Counted from the first letter of the stretch, positions 5,160 to 13,648 are shown. The stretch is DNA of 16,538 bases from CAWEEP01 sp963808125 (GCA_963808125.1 CAWEEP010000046.1:1-16538), one strand, 5' to 3'. Notes: a model not told the origin generated them from the sequence alone. Program-made: numbers and translations.

Positions 5160-7883
5160 GTGACAATCGAGACCATCTCCCCCACCCCCATGTCCCTGGC
5201 CTGGACGGCCGACGCCCCCCTGATCGACGGCGCCGCCGTCACCATCCGGCCATTGCGGCCCACCGACGCCCCGGCGCTCCGCGCCTTCTTCGCCGCCCTC
5301 TCGCCGCAGAGCGTGCGCCTCCGCTATTTCTCGGAGCGCCACAAGCTGACCGACGAGGAGCTGTTCGCCCTGACCAATGGCGATCCGTCGGCACAGATCC
5401 ACCTCGCCGCCCTCCACGCCGATTCGGTGGTCGGGGTCGCCAACTGCGTGGTGACCACGCCCGGTCAGGCCGACGTCACCTTCGTGGTCAGCGACCAGTT
5501 CCAGGGACGCGGAGTGGGCTCCCTGCTCCTCGAGTACCTCGGTGAGCTGGCCCCCGCCCTGGGTGTCACCCACTTCCGGGCCGAGACGCTGCCGGAGAAC
5601 CACGGCATGCTCGACGTCTTCCGCCACGCGGGATTCATCGAGCGGGTCGGGCCGGAGCAGGGCGGCCTGGTCGAGATCACCCTCGACATCAGCGACAAAC
5701 GCGGCGTGCGGGACAAGGGCGGCGAGCGCGAGCGCCTGGCCGCCGTCGCCGCCGTCCGCAGGATGCTGGAGCCGAAGAGCGTCGCCATCGTCGGCGCCGG
5801 CCGGGCGGCGGGCAACATCGGCCACGACATCCTCCGCAACCTCCTCCGCGGCCCGTTCAGCGGGCGCGCCTACCCCATCAATCTGAAGGTCGACAGCGTC
5901 TGCGGCGTTCCGGCCTATGCGAGTGTCGGCGACGTCCCGGCGCGGATCGACCTCGCCGTCATCGCCGTCCCCGCCTCGGGCGTCGCCGCCGCCGTCCGCG
6001 ACTGCGGCATCGCCGGGGTGGGGTCGCTGGTCATCATCAGCTCCGGGTTCGCCGAGATCGGCGCCGAGGGCGCGGCCCTGGAACGGGAGGTGCTGGACAT
6101 CGCCCGCCACTACGGCATGCGGGTGATCGGCCCCAACTGCATGGGCGTCGTCAACACCGACCCGGCGGTGCTGCTGAACACGATGTTCGCCCCGGCGGAG
6201 CCGCCGCCCACGGGCAACGTGGCCTTCTTCACGCAGTCGGGCGCCCTCGGCGTCGCCGTCATCGACGCCGCCGAGAGGATGGGCATCGGCCTGTCGAGCT
6301 TCGTCTCGGCGGGCAACAAGGTCGACCTCTCGGGCAACGACTTCATCCAGTTCTGGGAGCAGGACCCCCGCACCGACGTCATCCTCCTCTACCTCGAGTC
6401 GTTCGGAAACCCGCGCAAGTTCGGGGAGATCACGCGGCGGGTGTCGCGGCGCAAGCCGATCGTCGCCGTGAAGGGCGGGCGCAGCACCGCCGGGGCCCGC
6501 GCCGCCGCCTCGCACACCGCCGCCCTCGCCTCGCCGGACGTCTCGGTGGAGGCCCTCTTCCGCCAGGCGGGCGTCATCCGCGTCCCCTCGCTGGAGCAGC
6601 TCTTCGACGTCGGCCGGGTGCTGGCCTCGTCCCCGCTGCCCGCCGGCAACCGCGTCTGCGTCATCGGCAACGCCGGCGGCGCGGGCATCCTCACCGCCGA
6701 CGCCTGCGAGGCGGCCGGGCTCACCCTCCCCGAGCTGAGCGAGGCGACGATCTCGCGGCTCCGCGAGGTGCTGCCGGCGGCGGCGGCGCTGCGCAACCCC
6801 ATGGACATGACGGCGATGGCCACCGGCGACGTCTATGCCGCCGCCCTGCGCGCCGTCGTCGACGACCCGTCGGTCAACTCGGTCATCGGCATCTTCACCC
6901 CGCTCAACGTGGACGCCAACGCGGTCGCCCAGGCCATCTCCTCGGTGGCCAAGGAGTCCACCAAGCCGATCCTCGCCGCCCTCTTCGGCGAGGCCGAGAA
7001 GCTGCTCCGCGGCCGCCGGGAACTCCCCACCTTCGCCTTCCCCGAGGCCGCCGCCTACGCGCTCGGTGCGGTCACCGAGTACGCGGCGTGGCGCAAGCGC
7101 GACCCGGGCCACGTCGTGGTCCCCGCCGACATCAACCTGGCGGCCGCCCACGACATCGTCCAGCGGGCCCTGGCGGACAATCCCACCGGGTGCCAGCTCG
7201 GCCCCATCGACTGCGACGCCCTGATGCGCGCCGTCGGCGTCACCATGCCGGCCACGGAGCGCGCCGACACGGCCGAGGCGGCGGTGGCGGCGGCCGATGC
7301 CATCGGCTATCCGGTGGCCCTCAAGGCGGCCTCCCCTGATCTGGTGCACAAGACAGAACGCGGCGGCGTCGTCACCGGCCTGGATTCCGCGGGGGCGGTG
7401 CGGCAGGCTTTCGAAGAGATGCACCGGCGCCTGGGGAAGGAGATGGGGGGGGCCATCCTCCAGCAGATGCTGGCCGCCGGGGTGGAGACGATCGTCGGCG
7501 TCGTCCGCGACCCCCACTTCGGACCGCTGCTCGTCTTCGGCTCGGGCGGCACCGCGGTGGGTCTGAGCGGAGACCAGGCGTTCCGAGCGGCCCCCCTCAC
7601 CGACGTGGACGTCAGCGAGCTGATCCGTGAGCCCCGGGGATCGGCCCTGCTGTTCGGGTACCGCGGCAGCGTCCCGTGCGATACCGACGCCCTCGCCGGG
7701 ATCATCCAGCGGATCAGCGCCCTGGTCACGGCCATGCCGGAGATCGCCGAGATGGACCTGAACCCGGTGATCTGCAGCCCCAAGGGGGCGGTGGCGGTGG
7801 ACGTGAAGATCCGCCTGGAGCCCTCGCCGCACGATCCCCTGGCGGCGACCCGCCGCCTGCGGCGCCCCTCGACGCACGCCTAG
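5160..7883 (+). CDS. GNAT acetyltransferase fused to ADP-forming acyl-CoA synthetase
   Basis: 907 aa. Residues about 25-170 are a GNAT domain with the acetyl-CoA loop QFQGRGVGSLLLEYL (about 113-127) and a typical NHGMLDVFRHAGF end. A CoA-binding Rossmann domain starts at about 197 (LEPKSVAIVGAGRAAGNIG), followed by ligase-CoA domains with GRSTAGARAAASHTAALA, in which H452 is in the place of the phospho-His of ADP-forming acetyl-CoA synthetases. An ATP-grasp domain follows from about 682 (GYPVALKAASPDLVHKTERGGV) to MDLNPVI. The synthetase part interconverts acyl-CoA, ADP and Pi with acid, CoA and ATP. In Pat/YfiQ lysine acetyltransferases this part is inactive and lacks the His; here it is kept, so both activities are possible. 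The N-terminal GNAT order is opposite to that of Salmonella Pat. GTG start chosen from the -10 spacing. Confidence 0.88.
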   Translation: MTIETISPTPMSLAWTADAPLIDGAAVTIRPLRPTDAPALRAFFAALSPQSVRLRYFSERHKLTDEELFALTNGDPSAQIHLAALHADSVVGVANCVVTTPGQADVTFVVSDQFQGRGVGSLLLEYLGELAPALGVTHFRAETLPENHGMLDVFRHAGFIERVGPEQGGLVEITLDISDKRGVRDKGGERERLAAVAAVRRMLEPKSVAIVGAGRAAGNIGHDILRNLLRGPFSGRAYPINLKVDSVCGVPAYASVGDVPARIDLAVIAVPASGVAAAVRDCGIAGVGSLVIISSGFAEIGAEGAALEREVLDIARHYGMRVIGPNCMGVVNTDPAVLLNTMFAPAEPPPTGNVAFFTQSGALGVAVIDAAERMGIGLSSFVSAGNKVDLSGNDFIQFWEQDPRTDVILLYLESFGNPRKFGEITRRVSRRKPIVAVKGGRSTAGARAAASHTAALASPDVSVEALFRQAGVIRVPSLEQLFDVGRVLASSPLPAGNRVCVIGNAGGAGILTADACEAAGLTLPELSEATISRLREVLPAAAALRNPMDMTAMATGDVYAAALRAVVDDPSVNSVIGIFTPLNVDANAVAQAISSVAKESTKPILAALFGEAEKLLRGRRELPTFAFPEAAAYALGAVTEYAAWRKRDPGHVVVPADINLAAAHDIVQRALADNPTGCQLGPIDCDALMRAVGVTMPATERADTAEAAVAAADAIGYPVALKAASPDLVHKTERGGVVTGLDSAGAVRQAFEEMHRRLGKEMGGAILQQMLAAGVETIVGVVRDPHFGPLLVFGSGGTAVGLSGDQAFRAAPLTDVDVSELIREPRGSALLFGYRGSVPCDTDALAGIIQRISALVTAMPEIAEMDLNPVICSPKGAVAVDVKIRLEPSPHDPLAATRRLRRPSTHA

Positions 7884-7899
7884 AGGCGCCGGCCCACCC

Positions 7900-7933
7900 G
7901 TCCGGCCCATGCCTCTGGGGGCGTGGGCCGGAC
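7900..7933 (+). terminator. Strong 14-bp hairpin after the acyl-CoA synthetase gene
   Basis: GTCCGGCCCATGCC (7900-7913) pairs with GGCGTGGGCCGGAC (7920-7933) with one G-U pair and a 6-nt loop, starting 16 bases after the TAG. A further GCCGGCCCAC at 7888-7897 could compete for the 3' arm. No T-run follows, so it is an atypical terminator. Confidence 0.6.
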
Positions 7934-8011
7934 GCCGGGCCTCTCCCCGCTGCCCGCGGCGCCGCCCAGGTAGCCGGGGCCACGCCCCGTTCGGCCCGTC
8001 CGGGCGGCCGG

Positions 8012-8017
8012 TATACT
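8012..8017 (+). promoter_or_regulatory. -10 element of the membrane glycosyltransferase gene
   Basis: TATACT is the best -10 match in the window. The GTG start at 8039 lies 21 bases further, so the leader would be about 15 nt and no Shine-Dalgarno is seen. At the 6-base spacing used by two other genes here there is an in-frame ATC (8024). Confidence 0.55.
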
Positions 8018-8038
8018 CCCCCGATCGACCCGCTCAGA

Positions 8039-9293
8039 GTGCCGCGATGGCTCCGCGCCCTTGCCGTGGCCGGGCTCGCGCTCTGCCTCGCCGCCGTCTA
8101 CCTGCAGGCCGGGTGGCGGCACAACGACCCCGTCGTCTACCAGTTCTACGCGCAGCATTTCTGGGAGAGCCTGGCCCACCCGCGCCTCCCCACCGAGTAT
8201 CCGCCGCTCTCTGTCCTGCCCTTCGGCCTGACCCTGCTGGCACCGGGAGGCAGCGGCCTCGACGTCTTCGCCCTCGGCATGCTGGCCCTCTTCGCCGCCG
8301 GCTTCCTCGCCTTCGAGCGCTGGGCGACCGACGCCAAGGCCTGGACCTACGTCATCTACGCGTTGCTCGCCGGGATGGGCACCCTGATCTTCCGCTACGA
8401 CCTGCTGCCCGCCCTCATGGTCGTCGCCGGCATCTGGCTGATGGAGCGGCGCCGCTTCTGGCCCGTGTACGTCCTCATCGGCCTGGGCACCCTGCTCAAG
8501 CTGTTCCCCCTGGCGCTGCTCCCCGTCGTCGTCATCGCCCAGTGGAGGGCGGAGACGACCGCCAGCGACCCGCGGCCGTGGCGGCAGCCGGCGCTGGGGG
8601 TCGGCCTCTGCGCCGTCATCGTCGCCGCCGGTTTCGGGGGCGCCCTGCTCATCGATCCCACCCATGCCCTGGGATCGGTCAAGTACTTCCTGCAGCGACC
8701 GGTGGAGGTCGAGTTCGATCCCGGCGACATTGATGTGGCTGGGATCGCTCGCCGGGGTCTCCATCACCGCCGTCTACAGCCACAGCTCCTTCGGATTGAC
8801 GGGCTCATTGGGACCGGCCGCCTCCGCGCTGTGCGACGCCGCCCTCGCCGCCGGCGTCCTCTGGGTGCTGTGGCGTCAGGTGACTGGCCGCATCACGGCG
8901 TCCTATGCCACCGTCAGCGTCCTATTGGTGGTGCTCTGCACCAGCCGCGTCCTCTGCCCCCAGTACCTGCTCTGGGTGATTCCGGCCCTCGCCGCCGTGC
9001 AGGGATTCCAGTGGCGCTGGATCCCCGCGTTCGCCCTGACGGCGCTGATCTTCCCGTTCCTGTGGCACGTCGCCGTGCACACCGACCCGGCCGGCTACAC
9101 CGACGGTCTGCTGCCGGCAGTGGCACTGCGCAACGTGCTGCTCGTCGCCGCCGCCGTTTCGTTCGTCGTGGCCACCGCCTCGCTCCAGCTCGCGCCCCGT
9201 GCTGGCGACCTGACGGCGCCCGCCCGGAGCGGCGGGCTGAGGCCACGAAGAGGGCCGCCACGGGCCGTCCTCCCCAAGGTCCCGCTAGACTGA
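8039..9293 (+). CDS. Polytopic membrane protein, GT87/DUF2029-like glycosyltransferase, one frame break
   Basis: Restored length is 417 aa, mostly hydrophobic, about ten membrane helices. Features of GT-C mannosyltransferase-like proteins: a first helix, then an outer loop with HNDPVVY (D30 a candidate catalytic Asp), YPPLS (54-58), FRYDLLPALMVVAGIWL (from 118) and LGTLLKLFPLALLP. The C-terminal half has SRVLCPQYLLWVIPALAA, typical of the family. Such enzymes move sugars from polyprenyl-phosphate donors on the outer membrane face; the substrate is unknown. The frame breaks at 8714-8715: removing one T (GAGTTCGATC to GAGTCGATC) joins PVEVE to SIPATLMWLGSLAG. GTG 8039 was chosen from promoter distance. 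It is monocistronic by appearance, with a hairpin before it and a new -10 over its stop. Confidence 0.68.
9286..9291 (+). promoter_or_regulatory. Possible -10 element for the ThDP enzyme gene
   Basis: TAGACT overlaps the last codons and the first base of the stop of the upstream gene. It would give a leader of about 46 nt to the ATG at 9344. No -35 is evident. Confidence 0.35.
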
Positions 9294-9343
9294 CGCCGTC
9301 CTCCCCTGGCCGCTCGATCTCGGCGACCACCACAGTGACCGAC

Positions 9344-11041
9344 ATGAGCCAGAACGCAGCGGAAAGTCCCGGCACGCCCGTCCACGGCGGCCGCCTCATG
9401 GCGGACCGCCTCCGCGCCAACGGCGTGGACCTCGTGTTCACTCTGGGCGGTGGCCACATCGTCGAACTGCTTGACGGCTGCATCGACGCGAAGATCCGTG
9501 TGATCGGCATGCGCCACGAGGGCGCAACCACCCAGGCGGCGCAGGGGTGGGCACTGGCCACCGGGCGCACCGGCGTCGCGGCGGTGACCGCCGGGCCCGG
9601 ATTCACCAACGCCCTCACCGGTTTCGCCGACGCCGGGGTCTGGAACGTGCCACTCGTCTTGATCGCCGGCCGGACGGCGCTGAAGCGGCGCGGGCGGGGC
9701 GCGGTCGGGGACCTCGACCAGCTGGCCATGATCACCCCCATCGCCAAGTGGGCTGCCTCCGCTTACGCCGCCCCGGGGATCGCCCATCTCACCGACGAGG
9801 CCCTTTACCGGGCGCGGAGCGGACGTCCCGGCGCCGTCTACATCGAGGTGCCCCACGACGTCTTCCTGACCCGCACGCCGCCAGCCCAGGCGGAGGTGGG
9901 CTTCCCCGACCCGGCGCCCGTCCCGGCGGCGGCGCCGGCCGACGTCGACAGGGTGGTGGAGGCGCTGCGACAAGCCTCGCGGCCCATCGTCCTGGCGGGC
10001 GGCGGCGCCTTCTGGGCCGCCGCCGGCGAGGCCATCGCCCGCTTCTGCGAGACGGCGCAGGTCCCGGTGACGACGACCAGCGCGGCGCGCGGGCTGGTGG
10101 CCGACTTCCATCCCTGGTGCCTCGGCTCGCTGGTCCACGCCGGCGTCGCCCTGGCCTCGGCCGACTGCGTCCTGCTGCTCGGCAGCACCTTCAACGCCAA
10201 CCTCATCTACGGCGGTCCACCTCTCTTCACCGACGAACAAACCGTCATCCAGGTCGACGTCGCGGCGGACCAGATGGGGGGCAACCGCGCCGCCGACATC
10301 TGCGTCGCCGGCGACGTCCTCCAGGTGATGACCGAGCTCGCCGGTCGCGCCCCGAGCAGCAGGGGCGGCACCACCTGGCGCGACCAGGCGCGGGAGCTCG
10401 TCCGGCTGTCGGTGGGGATGTGGGACCAGCAGGTCGAGGCCCACCGGGGACCGCTGGTGCACCCCGGAGCACTCGCCCGGGAGGTTGCCGCCTTTGCGCG
10501 CTCGGAGCTCGGCGGCGCGTCCACCCTGGTGGCCGACGGCGGCGACACGCTGACCTGGGCTCTCGCCTACGCCGATGCGCAGGCGCCGGGACACCTGCTA
10601 TCGACGACAACCGCCCTGGGGACACTCGGCGTCGGCCTCCCCTTCGCCCTCGCTTCCCAGCTCGCCCGGCCGCAGGAGCGGACCATCCTGATCACCGGCG
10701 ACGGCGCCTTCGGCCTGTCGGCAATGGAGATGGACACGGCGGTGCGACACGGGCTTCCCGTCATCGTCGTCGTCGCCAACAACGGCGGCTGGGGCGACGT
10801 GCGCCACCACCAGCGTCAGGCGCACGGCCGGGAGATCGCCAGCGGCCTGGCCCAGACCAGGTACGACCGACTGGCGGAGGCCCTGGGGGGGTATGGGGAG
10901 CACGTGGAGGGCATCGCCGGGCTGCGGCCCGCGCTGCAGCGGGCGGCGGCCAGCGGAGCGCCCGCCGTCATCGACGTCGGCACCGATCCCGACGTGATCT
11001 CGGCCCTTCTCGGCGCGATGATGTCGCTCGGGATCATGTAG
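9344..11041 (+). CDS. Thiamine-diphosphate enzyme, acetolactate synthase / oxalyl-CoA decarboxylase / 2-hydroxyacyl-CoA lyase type
   Basis: 565 aa with the three-domain order of the family. N-terminal Pyr domain with the activating Glu E59 in GMRHEGATTQAAQGWA and TAGPGFTNALTG. A central Rossmann domain (about 200-335, RPIVLAGGGAFWAA, LLLGSTFNANLIYGG). A C-terminal PP domain with the ThDP/Mg motif GDGAFGLSAMEMDTA ending in VVVANNGGWGDV (about 451-485). These enzymes make or break C-C bonds next to a carbonyl. The NNGG after the Mg motif is more like oxalyl-CoA decarboxylase and 2-hydroxyacyl-CoA lyase than true acetolactate synthase, and no small regulatory subunit (ilvN) is nearby. The substrate cannot be set from sequence. 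GTG at 9335 is an alternative start. Its place before xfp suggests central or C1/C2 carbon metabolism. Confidence 0.8.
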   Translation: MSQNAAESPGTPVHGGRLMADRLRANGVDLVFTLGGGHIVELLDGCIDAKIRVIGMRHEGATTQAAQGWALATGRTGVAAVTAGPGFTNALTGFADAGVWNVPLVLIAGRTALKRRGRGAVGDLDQLAMITPIAKWAASAYAAPGIAHLTDEALYRARSGRPGAVYIEVPHDVFLTRTPPAQAEVGFPDPAPVPAAAPADVDRVVEALRQASRPIVLAGGGAFWAAAGEAIARFCETAQVPVTTTSAARGLVADFHPWCLGSLVHAGVALASADCVLLLGSTFNANLIYGGPPLFTDEQTVIQVDVAADQMGGNRAADICVAGDVLQVMTELAGRAPSSRGGTTWRDQARELVRLSVGMWDQQVEAHRGPLVHPGALAREVAAFARSELGGASTLVADGGDTLTWALAYADAQAPGHLLSTTTALGTLGVGLPFALASQLARPQERTILITGDGAFGLSAMEMDTAVRHGLPVIVVVANNGGWGDVRHHQRQAHGREIASGLAQTRYDRLAEALGGYGEHVEGIAGLRPALQRAAASGAPAVIDVGTDPDVISALLGAMMSLGIM

Positions 11042-11042
11042 G

Positions 11043-11065
11043 GCCCGGAAGCGGCTGAACCGGGC
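11043..11065 (+). terminator. Weak hairpin after the ThDP enzyme gene
   Basis: GCCCGG and CCGGGC form a 6-bp stem with an 11-nt loop, starting 2 bases after the TAG. No T-run. Confidence 0.35.
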
Positions 11066-11107
11066 GGTTGGGGGCGGCGCGGCACCCCTCTCCCCCACCG
11101 GATTGTG

Positions 11108-11138
11108 ATCCGGGGGAGTGGCGGTCAGACCCCCGGAT
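11108..11138. promoter_or_regulatory. 9-bp inverted repeat upstream of xfp
   Basis: ATCCGGGGG (11108-11116) and CCCCCGGAT (11130-11138) are perfect inverted arms around a 13-bp spacer, 70 to 100 bp before the xfp start. It could be an operator or the tail terminator of the preceding gene. It lies upstream of a -10-like CATATT (11164-11169). Confidence 0.4.
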
Positions 11139-11163
11139 GCCCCACCATGTCGGGGAGTTCAGC

Positions 11164-11169
11164 CATATT
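11164..11169 (+). promoter_or_regulatory. Possible -10 element of xfp
   Basis: CATATT is the only AT-rich hexamer in this GC-rich gap and would give a leader of about 32 nt holding the Shine-Dalgarno. No -35 match is seen. Confidence 0.3.
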
Positions 11170-11197
11170 CAGAGCCTCGGCCGCAGCCAGACCTCCC

Positions 11198-11204
11198 GGA
11201 GGAG
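11198..11204 (+). promoter_or_regulatory. Strong ribosome binding site of xfp
   Basis: GGAGGAG lies just upstream of the ATG at 11208. It is the clearest Shine-Dalgarno in the window and fixes the start. It contrasts with the leaderless or SD-poor starts of neighbouring genes. Confidence 0.75.
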
Positions 11205-11207
11205 CGC

Positions 11208-13586
11208 ATGACCCAGACCACCATCGCCAAAGCCCCCGCCGGCCCCCTCTCAGGTCATGACCTCGACCTGATCCACGCCTACTGGCGGGCGGCCAACTAC
11301 CTGTCTGTGGGACAGATCTACCTTCTCGACAACCCCCTGCTGCGAGATCCGCTCAAGGCGGAGCACACCAAGCCCCGCCTCCTCGGCCATTGGGGCACCA
11401 CCCCCGGCCTGAACTTCATCTGGGCGCACATGAACCGGGTGATCCGCAACTGGGATCTCAACGCCATGTATGTGATCGGCCCCGGTCATGGGGGCCCCGC
11501 GGCGGTGGCCAACGCCTACCTCGAGGGCACCTACAGTGAGGTATACCCCCGCATCGGCCGGGACACCGAGGGCATCAAGGCCCTCTTCCGCCAGTTCTCC
11601 TTCCCCGGCGGCATCCCCTCGCACGTCGCCCCGGAGACTCCCGGCTCGATCCACGAGGGCGGCGAGCTCGGCTACGCCCTCTCGCACGCCTACGGCGCGG
11701 CCTTCGACAACCCGGACCTGCTGGTCTGCTGCATCGTGGGCGACGGCGAGGCGGAGACCGGCCCCCTGGCGACGGGCTGGCATTCCAACAAGTTCCTGAA
11801 CCCGGTGGAGGACGGCGCCGTCCTGCCCATCCTGCATTTGAACGGCTACAAGATCGCCAACCCCTCGATCCTGGCGCGCATCCCCGAGGAGGAGCTGACC
11901 GAGCTCCTCGAGGGCTACGGCCACAAGGTCCACTGGGTGTCGGGTGACGACCCGACCGAGATGCACCAGTTGATGGCGTCGACCATGGACGTGGTGGTGG
12001 CGGAGATCACCGCCATTCAGAAGTCGGCGCGTGAGGGTGGGGACACGACGCGGCCGCGCTGGCCGATGATCGTCTTCCGCACCCCCAAGGGGTGGACCGG
12101 GCCCAAGACCGTTGACGGGCTGAAGACGGAGGGGTCCTGGCGGTCGCACCAGGTTCCCTTCAGCGAGGTCCGCACCAACCCCGAGCATCTGGCGCTGCTG
12201 GAGTCGTGGATGCGCAGCTACCGCCCCGAGGAGCTGTTCGACGAGGGCGGCGCGCTCATCCCCGAGCTTGCCGACCTCCCCCCCAAGGCCTACCGCCGGA
12301 TGAGCGCCAACCCCCACGCCAACGGCGGCCTCCTGCTCCACGACCTGGTGCTGCCCGACTACCGCGAGTACGGCATCCCGGTGGCCAAGCCGGGGACGAC
12401 GTTCACCGAGCCGACCAAGGTGCTGGGCACCTTCCTGCGCGACATCGTCACCGCCAATCTCCACGACTTCCGCGTCTTCGGCCCCGACGAGACCGCCTCC
12501 AACCGGCTGCAGGCGCTGCTCGAGGTCACCGACCGGCAGTGGGAGGCCGAGACGCTACGCACCGACGACCACCTCGGCCGCGAGGGCAGGGTCATGGAGG
12601 TGCTCAGCGAGCACCAGTGCCAGGGATGGCTGGAGGGCTACCTGCTCACCGGGCGGCACGGCCTGTTCAACTGCTACGAGGCCTTCATCCACATCATCGA
12701 CTCGATGTTCAACCAGCACGCCAAGTGGTTGAAGGTCACCCGCGAGATCCCCTGGCGCCGGCCCATCGCCTCGCTCAACTACCTGCTCAGCTCGCACGTC
12801 TGGCGGCAGGACCACAACGGTTTCTCCCACCAGGACCCCGGCTTCATCGACTACGTGGTGAACAAGAAGGCGGAGGTCATCCGCGTCTACCTGCCGCCGG
12901 ATGCGAACACTCTGCTCTCCATCGCCGACCACTGCCTGCGCAGCAAGAACTACGTCAACGTCATGGTCATCGGCAAGCAGCCGTCGCTCAACTACCTCAC
13001 CATCGAGGAGGCGGAGCTGCACTGCGCCCGCGGCATCGGCATCTGGGGCTGGGCATCCAACGACCAGGGCGAGCCGGACGTGGTCATGGCCTGCTGCGGC
13101 GACGTGCCCACCCTGGAGACGCTGGCCGCCGTCGACATCCTGCGGCGCGAGCTGCCCAGCCTGAAGGTCCGGGTGGTCAACGTCGTCGACCTCATGCGCC
13201 TCCAACCCGACACCGAGCATCCGCACGGCCTGCCGGATCGCGAGTTCGACATCCTCTTCACCAAGGACAAGCCGGTCGTCTTCGCCCATCACGGCTACCC
13301 CTACCTGATCCACCGCCTCACCTACCGGCGGACCAACCACGCCAACATCCACGTGCGCGGCTACAAGGAGGAGGGCACCACGACGACGCCCTTCGACATG
13401 GTCATGCTCAACGACCTGGACCGCTTCCACCTCGTCATCGACGTCATCGACCGCGTGCCCGGCCTGGGCACGCGTTCCGCGGAGCTGCGCCAGCGGATGG
13501 TGGACGAACGGGCACGCTGCCGCGCCTACACCCGGCTTGAGGGTGACGACGAGCCGACTGTCCGCGACTGGACATGGCCGTACTGA
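11208..13586 (+). CDS. xfp: Phosphoketolase (xylulose-5-phosphate / fructose-6-phosphate)
   Basis: 792 aa, the normal length for the family. Seen are the family hallmarks LGHWGTTPGLNFIWAH near the N-terminus, VIGPGHGGPA, PETPGSIHEGGELGYALSHA, the ThDP/Mg motif IVGDGEAETGPLATGWHSN with NGYKIANPSI, and in the second half GLFNCYEAFIHIIDSM and WRQDHNGFSHQDPGF. The enzyme uses ThDP to split xylulose-5-P or fructose-6-P with phosphate, giving acetyl phosphate plus glyceraldehyde-3-P or erythrose-4-P. It is cytosolic. The acetate kinase gene follows after 62 bp in the same direction, so acetyl phosphate can go straight to ATP and acetate. Whether it prefers C5 or C6 sugars cannot be read from sequence. 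Confidence 0.97.
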   Translation: MTQTTIAKAPAGPLSGHDLDLIHAYWRAANYLSVGQIYLLDNPLLRDPLKAEHTKPRLLGHWGTTPGLNFIWAHMNRVIRNWDLNAMYVIGPGHGGPAAVANAYLEGTYSEVYPRIGRDTEGIKALFRQFSFPGGIPSHVAPETPGSIHEGGELGYALSHAYGAAFDNPDLLVCCIVGDGEAETGPLATGWHSNKFLNPVEDGAVLPILHLNGYKIANPSILARIPEEELTELLEGYGHKVHWVSGDDPTEMHQLMASTMDVVVAEITAIQKSAREGGDTTRPRWPMIVFRTPKGWTGPKTVDGLKTEGSWRSHQVPFSEVRTNPEHLALLESWMRSYRPEELFDEGGALIPELADLPPKAYRRMSANPHANGGLLLHDLVLPDYREYGIPVAKPGTTFTEPTKVLGTFLRDIVTANLHDFRVFGPDETASNRLQALLEVTDRQWEAETLRTDDHLGREGRVMEVLSEHQCQGWLEGYLLTGRHGLFNCYEAFIHIIDSMFNQHAKWLKVTREIPWRRPIASLNYLLSSHVWRQDHNGFSHQDPGFIDYVVNKKAEVIRVYLPPDANTLLSIADHCLRSKNYVNVMVIGKQPSLNYLTIEEAELHCARGIGIWGWASNDQGEPDVVMACCGDVPTLETLAAVDILRRELPSLKVRVVNVVDLMRLQPDTEHPHGLPDREFDILFTKDKPVVFAHHGYPYLIHRLTYRRTNHANIHVRGYKEEGTTTTPFDMVMLNDLDRFHLVIDVIDRVPGLGTRSAELRQRMVDERARCRAYTRLEGDDEPTVRDWTWPY

Positions 13587-13648
13587 TCACCGCGGATCGA
13601 ATCGGGGGAAGTGCGGCTGCTGCCGCGCCCCCCGGTTAGCGGCCCACC

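Noticed and set aside
5130..7910. Very long open frame on the minus strand opposite the acyl-CoA synthetase gene
   Set aside because: The product is rich in Gly, Arg, Ala and Asp with no fold or motif; it is the antisense shadow expected opposite a gene with G/C-rich third positions.
7676..9343. Frame open from inside the synthetase gene through the membrane protein into the ThDP enzyme, suggesting a giant fusion
   Set aside because: The frame stays open only by GC bias; the middle part after 8715 is nonsense while the membrane protein continues in the next frame. Three separate genes explain it better.
11108..11138. The inverted repeat before xfp as a DosR box
   Set aside because: The arms are ATCCGGGGG/CCCCCGGAT with a 13-bp spacer and contain no GGGAC/GTCCC halves; the geometry does not fit.
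11250..12464. Long minus-strand frame opposite xfp
   Set aside because: No recognisable motif, and it overlaps an unmistakable phosphoketolase; antisense shadow.
13613..13626. Small hairpin in the xfp-ackA gap as a terminator
   Set aside because: The stem is only 5 bp with a 4-nt loop, and there is no T-run; more likely it does not stop transcription into ackA.
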